In this document: one piece after another, positions 27,874 to 36,675 of the stretch
How positions within the stretch are numbered: position 1 is the stretch's first letter
How the letters are laid out: each line of letters opens with the position of its first letter
Assembly (NCBI GenBank): GCA_035293945.1
Contig: DATGLV010000019.1
Coordinates: 62,001 to 126,000, forward strand
Source of the DNA: VAZQ01 sp035293945
GTDB taxonomy: Bacteria > Pseudomonadota > Alphaproteobacteria > Rhizobiales > Xanthobacteraceae
Direction: 5' to 3'
DNA: 64,000 nucleotides
Translations under genes and position numbers: made by a program
The notes under the pieces: generated by a model
What the model was told of the DNA's origin: nothing
The model's database searches: none
The model's input: only the letters and a program-made list of their open reading frames with translations

Positions 27874-28031
27874 TGGACGAACCAGCAGCGCCTTGCGGCC
27901 GAGTACCGTAAGCGAGCGGCTGAGTGCTTTGAGATCGCCGACCGCATGTCGTCGCGTGAGGATCGCCAGCGGATGGTGGACATGGCCCAACGCTTGAATT
28001 GGCCGAGGAAGACGAAGCCCGCCAAGTATAG
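27874..28031 (+). pseudogene. Small helical Bradyrhizobium-type protein, frameshifted
   Basis: The plus strand reads TNQQRLAAEYRKRAAECF and ADRMSSREDRQRMVDMAQR; a one-base loss after this shifts the sense into the next frame, which reads LELAEEDEARQV and stops at TAG (28029-28031). Together they make the usual 50-residue protein of this small family (EYRxRAxEC head, LAEED tail). No start codon is present in frame at the head. Function is unknown. Confidence 0.55.
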
Positions 28032-28419
28032 GCCGCATCTTTGGTGCTGGCCCATTTCCGAGGCCGTTGGCCGGGTTTGGAACAGACAGCGGCCGGTTTT
28101 GGGTTTAGGCTCTCTGGTGGGGGGTCGTGATCTCATTTCCGATCATCGTCTCCGATCATCATCAAAGCGGAGCAAGAACGCGAGTGGCTTCGTGAGGAAC
28201 GCCACAAGCTAAGGCAACTCGCGCACCGGCCAGTTCAGCGGTTACCGAGCAAGACGGTGCACCAGTCCATCAGCCGACGCCGATCTCCAACCTGGTAAAT
28301 TCCCGTACGGGAGTTTCCTGACTTTACAACCTAGTTTCCGCTGACCCATGAATTCGCGTGGTCCGCTGAATGAGGGATGTGTTGTGCGTCTTGCAGCAAG
28401 ACTCTTCTGCTGCCTCGAG
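28032..28419. other. Intergenic region with a 12-bp palindrome
   Basis: No gene is supported. TCCCGTACGGGA at 28301-28312 is a perfect 12-bp palindrome; its role is unknown. Confidence 0.35.
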
Positions 28420-29052
28420 TCACGCGACATTGCGCGCGACCCGAACGTTCGTGGCACGCTGTTCGCGACGCGCCCGCAAACGGAATGCCAGCACCAGCAT
28501 GAACACACCGAAAACCAGCGCGTAGGCGCCGAACCACCAGGTGAGGACGAGTGCGCCGATCAGCGGCGCGATGATCAGCAGTGCCCCATAAACCAACGAC
28601 GCGACGCTGCCGAGTACCAACCACCAGCGGCCATGATCGAGGTTGAGACGGAACGCGGCAATAAGCATAAGTGCACCGGTGACGATCGCCCAGGCGGCGA
28701 CCAGCAGTACATAAGCGACGATGGTGATTCCCGGCCATAGGACCGCAATGGCGGCAACCGCGATGCTGACGACCCCTTCGAGCACCAGGAGACCCCAGCG
28801 CTCATGCTGGCGCGCCGCGCGCATGGCTCCCGTGATCGCGAACACCCCGTCGACGAGCATGTAAGCGGAGAACAGCAGCACTAGCGACAACATAGCGGCG
28901 ACCGGGGCCGCGAATGTGATCACGCCGACGATGATGGCGAGCACACCGCGGAGCGCAATCATCCACCAGTTTTGCGCCAGCACCGCACTCATCGCATCGG
29001 CTTGTTCTGCGTATGGGTTCTCCGCGTATGGGTTCGTTGTTCCGAAACTCAT
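28420..29052 (-). CDS. HdeD/DUF308 family membrane protein
   Basis: A 210-residue protein with six transmembrane helices in three pairs, each pair ending in a glycine-containing turn (RGVLAIIVGVITFAAP, LEGVVSIAVAAIAVLWPG and LGSVASLVYGALLIIAPL), the pattern of DUF308/HdeD proteins. HdeD takes part in acid resistance in Escherichia coli. The start at 29052 follows GGGAGAG and begins MSFGTTNPYAENPYAEQ with a repeated NPYAE. A TTGAT-N4-GTCAA box lies 76 bp upstream, placing it in the stress regulon. Confidence 0.85.
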   Translation of the reverse strand: MSFGTTNPYAENPYAEQADAMSAVLAQNWWMIALRGVLAIIVGVITFAAPVAAMLSLVLLFSAYMLVDGVFAITGAMRAARQHERWGLLVLEGVVSIAVAAIAVLWPGITIVAYVLLVAAWAIVTGALMLIAAFRLNLDHGRWWLVLGSVASLVYGALLIIAPLIGALVLTWWFGAYALVFGVFMLVLAFRLRARREQRATNVRVARNVA

Positions 29053-29127
29053 GATGCTCTCCCTGATCACACCGGCACGCGTTCGTGGCGATTGAATGGA
29101 GCTTGAACGATAATTGAGCTCGCAGCC

Positions 29128-29141
29128 TTGATAGCTGTCAA
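29128..29141 (-). promoter_or_regulatory. FNR/FixK-type operator upstream of the HdeD-like gene
   Basis: TTGATAGCTGTCAA fits TTGAY-N4-GTCAA and lies 76 bp upstream of the start codon. Confidence 0.6.
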
Positions 29142-29383
29142 ATCGCAACGGCCGATTTTGCACTAGCTATCAATTGGCTGCTCCGGCGGCCTGGACGATT
29201 CGTCATGACTAGTGCGCGAATTTTCTACGATTCGAGCTTTCGGCTATGGCGTAGCGTGGAGCTCGAGGCCGCGCACCGCCAAGGCTATCACGTCGCCAAG
29301 ATCGCACGTCGACTCGCAATCGGTGGCGGGCGGGCCCGCGAGCCGCTGCGCGCGCCGGCCTAGTATGCTGCTGGAGAGACACA

Positions 29384-29632
29384 ATGCCGCGCTACTACTT
29401 CCGACTCTTGAGGGGTGACGAGGTCGTGAACATTCCGAATGGCATGGATCTGCTCGGGCCCGCGGCCGCGCGCGAGGCTGCGCTCGCCTTCGCACGCGAC
29501 TTGCAGCAAGGAAAAGTGATGCCGGACCGGAATTGGGGCGGATGGCAGGTTGCGATCGTCGATCGCCATGGGCACCCAATCGACAGTGTGCCGGTCGAGC
29601 TCGTCCCACCCGAGCCGCAGCTGCCGAGCTAA
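29384..29632 (+). CDS. DUF6894-type small protein
   Basis: An 82-residue protein beginning MPRYYFRLLRGDEVV, with LLGPAAAREAALAFARDL and a C-terminal GGWQVAIVDRHGHPI. The MPRYYF start, the Ala-rich helix and the V-x-V-D-x-x-G strand are typical of DUF6894 proteins, which are abundant in rhizobia. GAGAG precedes the ATG. Function unknown. Confidence 0.7.
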   Translation: MPRYYFRLLRGDEVVNIPNGMDLLGPAAAREAALAFARDLQQGKVMPDRNWGGWQVAIVDRHGHPIDSVPVELVPPEPQLPS

Positions 29633-29733
29633 AGGGCGCATCTCGCCACGAGGCGCATCCTCTCCCTCGCTTGCCTTCGATCGCGCCGGCACAATGGCAT
29701 CGCTGCGAATCCTTCGCCGCGAAAGCTGCGAAA

Positions 29734-29747
29734 TTGACGGTCGTCAA
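29734..29747 (+). promoter_or_regulatory. FNR/FixK-type operator upstream of the PfpI-aldehyde operon
   Basis: TTGACGGTCGTCAA is a perfect palindrome 68 bp before the ATG at 29816. A TA-rich hexamer (AATAAT, 29769-29774) is centred 31 bp downstream of the box centre, as expected for an activator bound at -41.5. Confidence 0.7.
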
Positions 29748-29815
29748 GGCGGCGGTCCTCGGCTGGCCAAATAATGGTCAACAATTAGACGAGACAGAAC
29801 GCAGGAGACTGACGC

Positions 29816-30388
29816 ATGGCAGACGATGCCCTGGAAGGAATGAACATAGCAATCCTGGTCACCGACGGCTTCGAGCAGGTGGAACTAACCCGGCCGCGCA
29901 AAGCTCTCGATGAAGCCGGGGCTACCACGCAAGTGGTTTCGCCCAAGGCCGATCGCGTGCGTGGTTGGAACTTCACGGATTGGGGGGACGAGTTGCCGGT
30001 CGACGTGCCGCTCGACGAGGCCGAGCCTGAGGACTTCGATGCGCTTCTGCTGCCTGGTGGGGTAATTAATCCTGACAGCTTGCGGATCGAGCCCAAGGCT
30101 ATCGCGTTCGTTAAGGCATTCTTCGATGCCGAGAAGCCGGTAGCAGCGATCTGCCACGGTCCCTGGACCATCATCAATGCAGGCGCAGCGCGTGGGCGGC
30201 AGATGACATCATGGCCCTCGCTCGAAATGGACCTTCGTAATGCCGGCGCCAAATGGGTGGATGAGGAAGCAGTGACCGATCAAGGATTGGTTACGAGTCG
30301 TCGGCCTGACGACATCCCGGCCTTCAATCGCGCGATGATCAACCTGTTCAGCCGGGCAATGGCGGGAGAGGCGGCTTTGGTCCGCTAA
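29816..30388 (+). CDS. DJ-1/PfpI family protein (glyoxalase/deglycase type)
   Basis: A 190-residue cytoplasmic class I glutamine-amidotransferase-like protein. It has NIAILVTDGFEQVE, the acidic residue region LLLPGGVINPDSLR, and the nucleophile elbow AAICHGPWT with the reactive Cys. PfpI/YhbO members act on glycated proteins or methylglyoxal, or as general stress proteins. The gene opens an operon with an aldehyde dehydrogenase, an aldo/keto reductase and a flavoprotein, which points to detoxification of reactive aldehydes. The broken paralogue is at 24185-24688. Confidence 0.88.
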   Translation: MADDALEGMNIAILVTDGFEQVELTRPRKALDEAGATTQVVSPKADRVRGWNFTDWGDELPVDVPLDEAEPEDFDALLLPGGVINPDSLRIEPKAIAFVKAFFDAEKPVAAICHGPWTIINAGAARGRQMTSWPSLEMDLRNAGAKWVDEEAVTDQGLVTSRRPDDIPAFNRAMINLFSRAMAGEAALVR

Positions 30389-30400
30389 GCCGCGCGGTCC

Positions 30401-30418
30401 CCCGCCTGGTGAGGCGGG
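30401..30418 (+). terminator. GC-rich hairpin between the PfpI and aldehyde dehydrogenase genes
   Basis: CCCGCCT (30401-30407) and AGGCGGG (30412-30418) form a 7-bp stem with a GGTG loop. There is no T-tract, so it may be an attenuator or an mRNA-stabilising hairpin instead of a true terminator. Confidence 0.35.
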
Positions 30419-30495
30419 AGGCGCGTCGGGCGCTCCTCAGCCGCTTGCCGGTCCACGCTTCACGGCATAGCGAGTTCTCTCGATACGAGGCTCCG

Positions 30496-32013
30496 ATGAA
30501 CATCCACCCGCAAGCCGCCAAGCAGCGGCCGTATTCGGGTTTCGACCGTTTACCGATCGGGGGGGAATGGCGACAAGGGAAGATGCATGCGTTGAAGAAC
30601 ATCGATCCCTATACGGGCGAGGTCCTGCTCGAAATCCCACAAGCAGATCGCGGCGATCTCGATGACGCATATGCCGCGGCCGCTCGCGCCCAGACAACCT
30701 GGGCGCAGGAGCCGGCAAGCATGCGAGGAGAGGTTTTGCACGGAGCGGCGCATATCATGGAAAAGCGTCGCGATGAGATCGTCTCCTGGCTCGTCCACGA
30801 ATCGGGCAGCACGCGTCTGAAGGCAAATCTGGAATGGGCCTCATCGCACGCGATCATATTGTGGGCGGCCTCGGCCGCAAGCCAGGTGTATGGGCGGATT
30901 CTGCCGACGGACATCCGTGGCAAAGCCAGCTTCGTTCGACGCAAGCCTGCGGGCGTCGTCGGTGTTATCAGCCCGTGGAACTGGCCCTTGCATTTGTCCA
31001 CCCGCTCGGTGGCTCCCGCTTTGGCGGTGGGCGACGCGGTGGTCATCAAACCTGCGAGCGACACGCCCGTGACAGGTGGACTTCTGCTGGCCAAAATTTT
31101 CGAGGAGGCCGGCCTGCCCGCCGGCCTTCTGAACGTTACGATCGGACCGGGCGCGGAAATCGGTGAGGCATTCGTCACCCACCCCACGCCGCGCGTGATC
31201 TCGTTCACCGGGTCAACACCCGTGGGCCGCAAGATTGGCGAACTCGCAGCAAACGCGGCCATCATCAAGCGCGTGGACCTGGAACTGGGCGGCAATGGCC
31301 CATTCGTGGTACTCGAAGACGCAGATCTTGATCACGCCACCGAGGCCGCAGTCTTCGGAAAATTCCTGCATCAGGGCCAGATCTGCATCGCGATCAACCG
31401 AATAATCGTCGACGAGCACGTGTATGACGCGTTTATCGACCAGTTCGCCGCACGCGTCAAAGCCTTGAAGGTTGGGAACCCGGATGACGATGATACAGTC
31501 GTCGGACCGATCATCAACGACTCGCAACTCAAGCGGCTCGTGGCGCGCATCGACAACGCACGCCATTCCGAGGCGCGAGAACTGCTTGGCGGCGATCCGG
31601 ACGGAAGGATGTTGCCGCCGCACGTCTTCGGTGATGTCACCAACGACATGGAGCTCGCACGCGAGGAAATCTTCGGACCGATCGCGCCTATTATCCGCGC
31701 CCGTGGCGAGGGTGATGCGCTCGCCATCGCGAATGGAACACAATACGGTCTCGCGGGAGCGGTGTTCACGGCCGATCTGGCTCGCGGCGCGAGGTTTGCA
31801 GAGCAGATGCAGGTGGGGATGGCGCACGTCAACGACCAACCGGTGATCGATCTGCCGACCTGTCCATTCGGAGGCGAGAAGAACTCCGGCATCGGCCGCT
31901 TCAACGGCGAGTGGGCCATCGAAGCGTTCACGAGCGATCAATGGGCGACCACGCAGCTCACGCCGCGACAGTATCCTTGGACGGCGCGCGACGTGCACGG
32001 CCCCTGGTCATGA
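30496..32013 (+). CDS. NAD(P)-dependent aldehyde dehydrogenase
   Basis: A 505-residue ALDH superfamily enzyme. The ATG at 30496 (MNIHPQAAKQRPYSGFDRLP) is preferred over the longer open frame. Signature parts are VGVISPWNWPLHLS, VIKPASDTPVTGG, FTGSTPVGRKIG, the catalytic Glu in ELGGNGPFVV and the catalytic Cys in QGQICIAINR, plus EIFGPIAPI. The sequence resembles benzaldehyde or vanillin dehydrogenases. It lies 107 bp after the PfpI gene and 49 bp before the aldo/keto reductase, so co-transcription from the operator at 29734 is likely. Substrate unknown. Confidence 0.9.
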   Translation: MNIHPQAAKQRPYSGFDRLPIGGEWRQGKMHALKNIDPYTGEVLLEIPQADRGDLDDAYAAAARAQTTWAQEPASMRGEVLHGAAHIMEKRRDEIVSWLVHESGSTRLKANLEWASSHAIILWAASAASQVYGRILPTDIRGKASFVRRKPAGVVGVISPWNWPLHLSTRSVAPALAVGDAVVIKPASDTPVTGGLLLAKIFEEAGLPAGLLNVTIGPGAEIGEAFVTHPTPRVISFTGSTPVGRKIGELAANAAIIKRVDLELGGNGPFVVLEDADLDHATEAAVFGKFLHQGQICIAINRIIVDEHVYDAFIDQFAARVKALKVGNPDDDDTVVGPIINDSQLKRLVARIDNARHSEARELLGGDPDGRMLPPHVFGDVTNDMELAREEIFGPIAPIIRARGEGDALAIANGTQYGLAGAVFTADLARGARFAEQMQVGMAHVNDQPVIDLPTCPFGGEKNSGIGRFNGEWAIEAFTSDQWATTQLTPRQYPWTARDVHGPWS

Positions 32014-32062
32014 CCCTTCGCCGCAGGGAAACACGATACCAGCATTCGCAGCAGGAGCATCC

Positions 32063-32914
32063 ATGGCTGTACTGACCGCGCTGCAAACCGTCATCCTTCC
32101 CAATGGTGAAATCATCCCCCGGCTGGGTCAGGGCACCTGGCATATGGCCGAGAACCCGCGCCGGCGGGCGGACGAAATCGCGGCACTGCGCCTCGGTATC
32201 GAGCTCGGCATGAGCTTGATTGACACGGCAGAAATGTACGCCGACGGCGACGCCGAAGTGCTTGTCGGCGAAGCGATTAAAGGACGCCGCGAACAGGTTT
32301 TCCTGGTCAGCAAGGTCCTGCCCCATCATGCGACCATGCGCGGGACCATCGAGGCTTGCGACGGCAGTCTTGTAAGGCTCGGAGTGGATGTAATCGATCT
32401 CTACCTGCTGCATTGGCGCGGTCCCATTCCGCTCGAGGAAACGGTCGAGGCCTTCGGAAGGCTTAGGGACGCGGGCAAGATCGGCGGTTGGGGCGTCAGC
32501 AACTTCGACCTCTCCGACATGCAAGATCTCATCGATATTCCCGGCGGCCGCCGGGTCAGCGCCAACCAGGTGCTCTACAATCTGGAATACCGGGGCATCG
32601 AATACGATCTGCTGCCATGGTGCGAACGCAGCGGAGTGCCGATCATGTCCTATTCCCCGATCGAGCAGGCGCGGGTTCTGAATCACCCGGTACTCAGGTC
32701 CGTGGCTGCGCGGCATCACGCCACGCCGGCGCAAGTGGCGCTCGCTTGGGTGCTGCGGAAAGACAATATTTGCGCGATCCCGCGTGCAAGCCACCCGGCG
32801 CATGTCCGGGAGAACCGCATGGCCCTGGACATGCATCTGTCCGCGTCCGACTTCGCTGAGTTGGACTATGCGTTTCCCGCCCCCACCCAAAAGCAACCCC
32901 TCGCAACGCACTAA
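32063..32914 (+). CDS. Aldo/keto reductase
   Basis: A 283-residue (beta/alpha)8 NADPH-dependent reductase. The catalytic tetrad is visible as Asp and Tyr in SLIDTAEMYADG, Lys in FLVSKVLP and His in YLLHWRGPI. GWGVSNFDLSDM and SYSPIEQ are further family motifs. It is 45 bp upstream of the flavoprotein gene and follows the aldehyde dehydrogenase, so it probably works with them on reactive carbonyl compounds. Confidence 0.9.
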   Translation: MAVLTALQTVILPNGEIIPRLGQGTWHMAENPRRRADEIAALRLGIELGMSLIDTAEMYADGDAEVLVGEAIKGRREQVFLVSKVLPHHATMRGTIEACDGSLVRLGVDVIDLYLLHWRGPIPLEETVEAFGRLRDAGKIGGWGVSNFDLSDMQDLIDIPGGRRVSANQVLYNLEYRGIEYDLLPWCERSGVPIMSYSPIEQARVLNHPVLRSVAARHHATPAQVALAWVLRKDNICAIPRASHPAHVRENRMALDMHLSASDFAELDYAFPAPTQKQPLATH

Positions 32915-32958
32915 TGCCGTGCGCATTCGAGGTTCCTGAGAACTCGTGAGAATGTATA

Positions 32959-34623
32959 ATGCCGAGGGTCGATCCGCGCGATGAGAGGATGTTTCCGAAA
33001 TTCTCACAGCCGGAAATCGATCGGCTTGGTCGCTTTGGGCACCTCCGGCATTATAACAAAGACCAGCCGCTGTTTGTGACCGGAGAGATCGCGCCCGGCA
33101 TGTTTGTGCTCAAGAGAGGTCGCGTCCAGGTGACGCGGCGCGATCCGCTGGGTCATCTCGCTCCGATCGTGGAACAGACCGCGGGCGATTTCGTCGCCGA
33201 AGTGGAACAGCTTTCCGGTCGGCCAGCGCTGGTTGACGTCCACGCGGTCAAAGATGTCGAGGCCGTTCTCATTCCGGCCGAGAACCTGCGCCGCGTCATG
33301 ATCGAAGAGCCCGAGCTTGGCGACCTTATCATGCGCGCGTTGATTTTGCGCCGCACTGCCCTGATCGAAGTAGGTGCAGGAGGACCGGTGCTAATTGGGC
33401 CTGAGGATGCCCCCGATGTTGTGCGGCTGCAAGGCTTTCTTACCCGTAATGCCTATCCTTGTCAGGTGCTCGATCCCGCGAGGAATCGCGATGCCGCCGA
33501 TCTGGTCGACAGATACGCACCTGATTCGAATGACCTTCCATTGGCAGTGTGTCCCAAAGGCACAATTCTGAAGAATCCGAGTGAGCCAGAACTGGCACGT
33601 GCACTTGAAATGGTCCGGAAGGACGTTGGGGACCGGACGTACGACGTCGCCGTCGTGGGCGCCGGTCCGGCCGGTCTTGCCACCGCCGTCTATGGGGCCT
33701 CGGAAGGGCTTTCGATCGTGGTGCTCGACGCACATGCGTTTGGCGGCCAGGCCGGCGCGAGTGCGCGCATCGAGAACTACCTCGGATTCCCGATCGGCAT
33801 ATCCGGTCGCGACCTCACCGGACGAGCCTATGTGCAGGCGCAGAAGTTCGGCGCCGAAATGGCGATCCCTTCCGACATCTCACGCCTGAACTGCCGGCAA
33901 AACGCACTCATGCTGGAAATGGCGGACGGAGGTTGCATCAGGGCTTCAGCCGTGGTGATTGCTTCCGGTGCACGTTACCGGCGGCTTGATGTCGCTAATC
34001 TGCGCGAGTTCGAAGGACGAGGTGTGTGGTATTGGGCGTCGCCGGTCGAGGCGCGGCTGTGCCGGCGCGAAGAAATCGTCCTTGTCGGAGGCGGCAATTC
34101 CGCGGGCCAGGCCGCTGTGTTCTTGCGGGATTACGCATCCAAGATCTGGCTGTTGGTCCGGGGGCCAAGCCTTTCCGAAAGCATGTCGCAGTATCTCGTC
34201 GATCGGATCTCCGCGACCAGCAACATTGAGGTGCTGACGAATACGGAGGTCGTCGCGCTCTCCGGCTCACCGCACGGACAGCTCGAGCGCATCCGGTGGC
34301 GCAATCGGCTTTCAAACGAGGAAACTGAAAGGTCGATTCGACATCTATTTCTTTTCATCGGTGCTGAGCCGGCGACTGGGTGGCTGCAGGGGTGTGTTTC
34401 TCTTGACTCCAAAGGCTTCGTGCAAACAGGTGCGAGCGCGCGACACAACGGAGCAGCCCCGCTGTCGCTGCAATCCAGCTTGCCGGGCGTTTTCGCCGTC
34501 GGGGACGTGCGCTCCGGTTCCGTCAAACGCGTCGGCGCTGCAATTGGCGAAGGGGCCGGAGTAGTGGCCCAACTGCATACCTATCTCGCCAGCACACCGA
34601 GGTCCTCCGCCGTTCACGCCTGA
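32959..34623 (+). CDS. Cyclic-nucleotide-binding-domain flavoprotein, thioredoxin reductase-like without CxxC
   Basis: A 554-residue protein. Residues about 10-130 form a cNMP-binding-type domain (LFVTGEIAPGMFVLKRGRVQ, then VEQLSGRPALVDVHA). Residues about 220-545 form a two-dinucleotide-fold flavoprotein with the FAD site VVGAGPAGLATAVY, GGQAGASARIENYLGFP, the NADPH site VLVGGGNSAGQAAVFL and the C-terminal FAVGDVRSGSVKRVGAAIGE. The CxxC redox pair of thioredoxin reductases is replaced in this protein (WYWASPVEARLC), so reduction of thioredoxin by the usual route is unlikely. Last gene of the 29816 operon. A truncated copy is at 26723-27053. Confidence 0.88.
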   Translation: MPRVDPRDERMFPKFSQPEIDRLGRFGHLRHYNKDQPLFVTGEIAPGMFVLKRGRVQVTRRDPLGHLAPIVEQTAGDFVAEVEQLSGRPALVDVHAVKDVEAVLIPAENLRRVMIEEPELGDLIMRALILRRTALIEVGAGGPVLIGPEDAPDVVRLQGFLTRNAYPCQVLDPARNRDAADLVDRYAPDSNDLPLAVCPKGTILKNPSEPELARALEMVRKDVGDRTYDVAVVGAGPAGLATAVYGASEGLSIVVLDAHAFGGQAGASARIENYLGFPIGISGRDLTGRAYVQAQKFGAEMAIPSDISRLNCRQNALMLEMADGGCIRASAVVIASGARYRRLDVANLREFEGRGVWYWASPVEARLCRREEIVLVGGGNSAGQAAVFLRDYASKIWLLVRGPSLSESMSQYLVDRISATSNIEVLTNTEVVALSGSPHGQLERIRWRNRLSNEETERSIRHLFLFIGAEPATGWLQGCVSLDSKGFVQTGASARHNGAAPLSLQSSLPGVFAVGDVRSGSVKRVGAAIGEGAGVVAQLHTYLASTPRSSAVHA

Positions 34624-34822
34624 TCAGTGGCTGACTTAGCCCCGGTACCAGCCGCCTCCACTGTCCGTCCGCGCATCGCTCACAAATTTTGAATTGTGCC
34701 GAAGCGTGGCTGCTCGGCCCAGCATGGCCGCAATGCACTCTATGCGCCGTGAAATTGTCGGCGCGCGCCTCCACTCTGGAGAACTGGAGGGCTCCCGCCG
34801 CTTGGAATGGTGCGTTGCGGGA

Positions 34823-35856
34823 CTAAGCGGCACGGCTTGTCAGCGTGTGGTATATTTTCATGTAGTCGTTGGCCATCCGTCTCGCTGTGAAGCGTTTCTC
34901 GAACACCTCGCGGACCTTTCGCCGGTCGATCTCGCCCAATCGGCGCACGGCGTCGATGGCCGCCTCCTCGTGGTCGACGATGAACCCGGTTTCGCCCTCG
35001 TCAATGACTTCAGGCACTGAGCCCCGGCGGAACGCAATGACCGGCGTGCCGCACGCCATCGCCTCAATCATCACCGGTCCGAATGGCTCGGGCCAGTCAA
35101 TCGGGAACAGCAACGCGTCGGCCTGGGCGAGAAACTGCTCCTTCGTTTGATCGTTGACTTCGCCAACAAGAGTGACCTGCCCGCCGTCAATCATCGGCTC
35201 CAGCCGCTCCTTGAAATATCTGCGCTCGCCGCGCGGTAGTTTCGCGGCAATCCGGAGCGGCATGTTGGCCGCCCGTGCAATGCGGATCGCGGCCTCAGGC
35301 CCCTTGTCGGCGGTCAGGCGACCGAGAAACGCGAAATAGCTCCCTCGTGAGAATGACGGTCGCAGAGACTGCTCTGGCAAACCGTGCGGGATTGTGCGGA
35401 GCCAGCGCGCCTGCGGGAGTGGCAGGCGCTGGTTGTCCGAGATCGATACGAAGGGCGCGTCCGGAAAGCGCCCGACGATCTCCGGCAGTCCGGGCAAATC
35501 GAGACGACCGTGCAACGTAGTCACGAACGGCACACCCCGAGCGCTCAGCAGTGGAAGATGGAGCCAGTCAAGATGGCAGTGAATGAGGTCTAATTCCGGT
35601 GTGCGTTCCAACAGCTCGCTCACCAGCTCCGTCAGTGCGACCATCGGATCGGTTCGCGTTTGTCCCAGCCGCACCGCTCTCGGACAGACCGGAACCAAGC
35701 GCGCCCGTGTCTGCGAATCGCCGCTTGCAAACAGCGTCACATCATGACCGACACGACCAGTTCTTCGATCAGCCACGCGATGACACGCTCAGTTCCGCCG
35801 TAAAGCTTGGGCGGCACGCTTTCGGCGAAGGGCGCGATCTGGGCAATGCGAATTAC
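34823..35856 (-). pseudogene. Glycosyltransferase family 4, disrupted second copy
   Basis: Highly similar to the intact gene at 22645-23676 over its whole length. The start region reads VIRIAQIAPFAESVPPKLYG, with the two ATG codons of the other copy changed to GTA ATT. A one-base loss near 35755 (after IEELVV) shifts the frame before GHDVTLFASGDSQ, after which the gene is open to the stop at 34823, including EPFGPVMIEAMACGTPV. The leader and its TTGAC-N4-GTCAA box are also conserved. Loss of start and frame suggests it is inactive. Confidence 0.85.
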
Positions 35857-36034
35857 AGGAGCGGGCAGAGCATCTCTCCAGGCGACAATCCCCCGCGTCC
35901 TTCAGAACAGCAATGCTGTACTAAAGTTCCGATCAATCAGCACCCGGACTCTACAACTCCAACAACGAGTGGGTGCTGACATCCAGCACCGCATAAGCGC
36001 GCCCGATCGGGGGCCACAGCCACGACACCACGTC

Positions 36035-36048
36035 TTGACAGTCGTCAA
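36035..36048 (-). promoter_or_regulatory. FNR/FixK-type operator upstream of the broken glycosyltransferase copy
   Basis: TTGACAGTCGTCAA, a perfect palindrome about 180 bp upstream of the pseudogene, at the same distance as in the intact copy (23849). Confidence 0.6.
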
Positions 36049-36252
36049 TGCCCGGGCTCCGCGCCTCGTAAGACGAGGTCATTGCCAGCATATCTTCGGC
36101 TTGATCGGCGACTCGCTCGACCGCGTGCCGACGCTGTGCGCCGTAGCACGGTCGAATGGATCGGTGTCAGGCACGAAGAAGGCGCGGCGCTGGCAGCGGC
36201 CGGCGCGGGCGCGTCAGGGCGCCTTCATATTGAAGCGAGCGTAGCCGGTGCA

Positions 36253-36567
36253 TCACGCGATCCGCTCCAGGATCGTCGACTTGCCGGAAAATGTCAGATG
36301 GGGGAGGGCCGCGCGCTTGACGAACTGGTAAGACATGTCGCACGCGCTGTCCGGTGCCGCATAGGGAAAGATGAATGCTAGATCGTCCCCCTCGAACTGC
36401 TCGAAGAACCGCTGCCAGCCAATCGTCACCATGCCGGGCGACGGCGGGCGGAAGTCGAACAGGAGGGGCCAGGGATGATCGTCGCCCTCAATGGTCGACG
36501 GGCTCGCCCCCCGGTCGAACGCCCAGGAGACGATCGTAAGATGGTCGATAGTGACACAGAATAGCAT
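36253..36567 (-). CDS. Hypothetical protein in the stress island
   Basis: A 104-residue soluble protein beginning MLFCVTIDHLTIVSWAFD and containing HPWPLLFDFRPPSPGMV, MVTIGWQRFFEQFEGDD and LPHLTFSGKSTILERIA at the end. The amino-acid make-up (aromatic-rich, balanced charge) is that of a real protein, but I recognise no family. It is 108 bp downstream of the thioredoxin gene in the same direction and could share its promoter. Confidence 0.55.
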   Translation of the reverse strand: MLFCVTIDHLTIVSWAFDRGASPSTIEGDDHPWPLLFDFRPPSPGMVTIGWQRFFEQFEGDDLAFIFPYAAPDSACDMSYQFVKRAALPHLTFSGKSTILERIA

Positions 36568-36675
36568 CGCAGTGGCCTCGTCGGCTTTGCAATCTGCGTC
36601 TGGAACTCTTCACCGCCTTCTCGGCGCGATCGAGGTTTCGTGCTGCTGCAGTTCGGCCCGCGCCGGCAAGATTGA

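Noticed and set aside
28348..28740. Plus-strand open frame over the HdeD-like gene
   Set aside because: His/Gln/Arg-rich antisense text; the opposite strand has a clear six-helix membrane protein with start site and operator.
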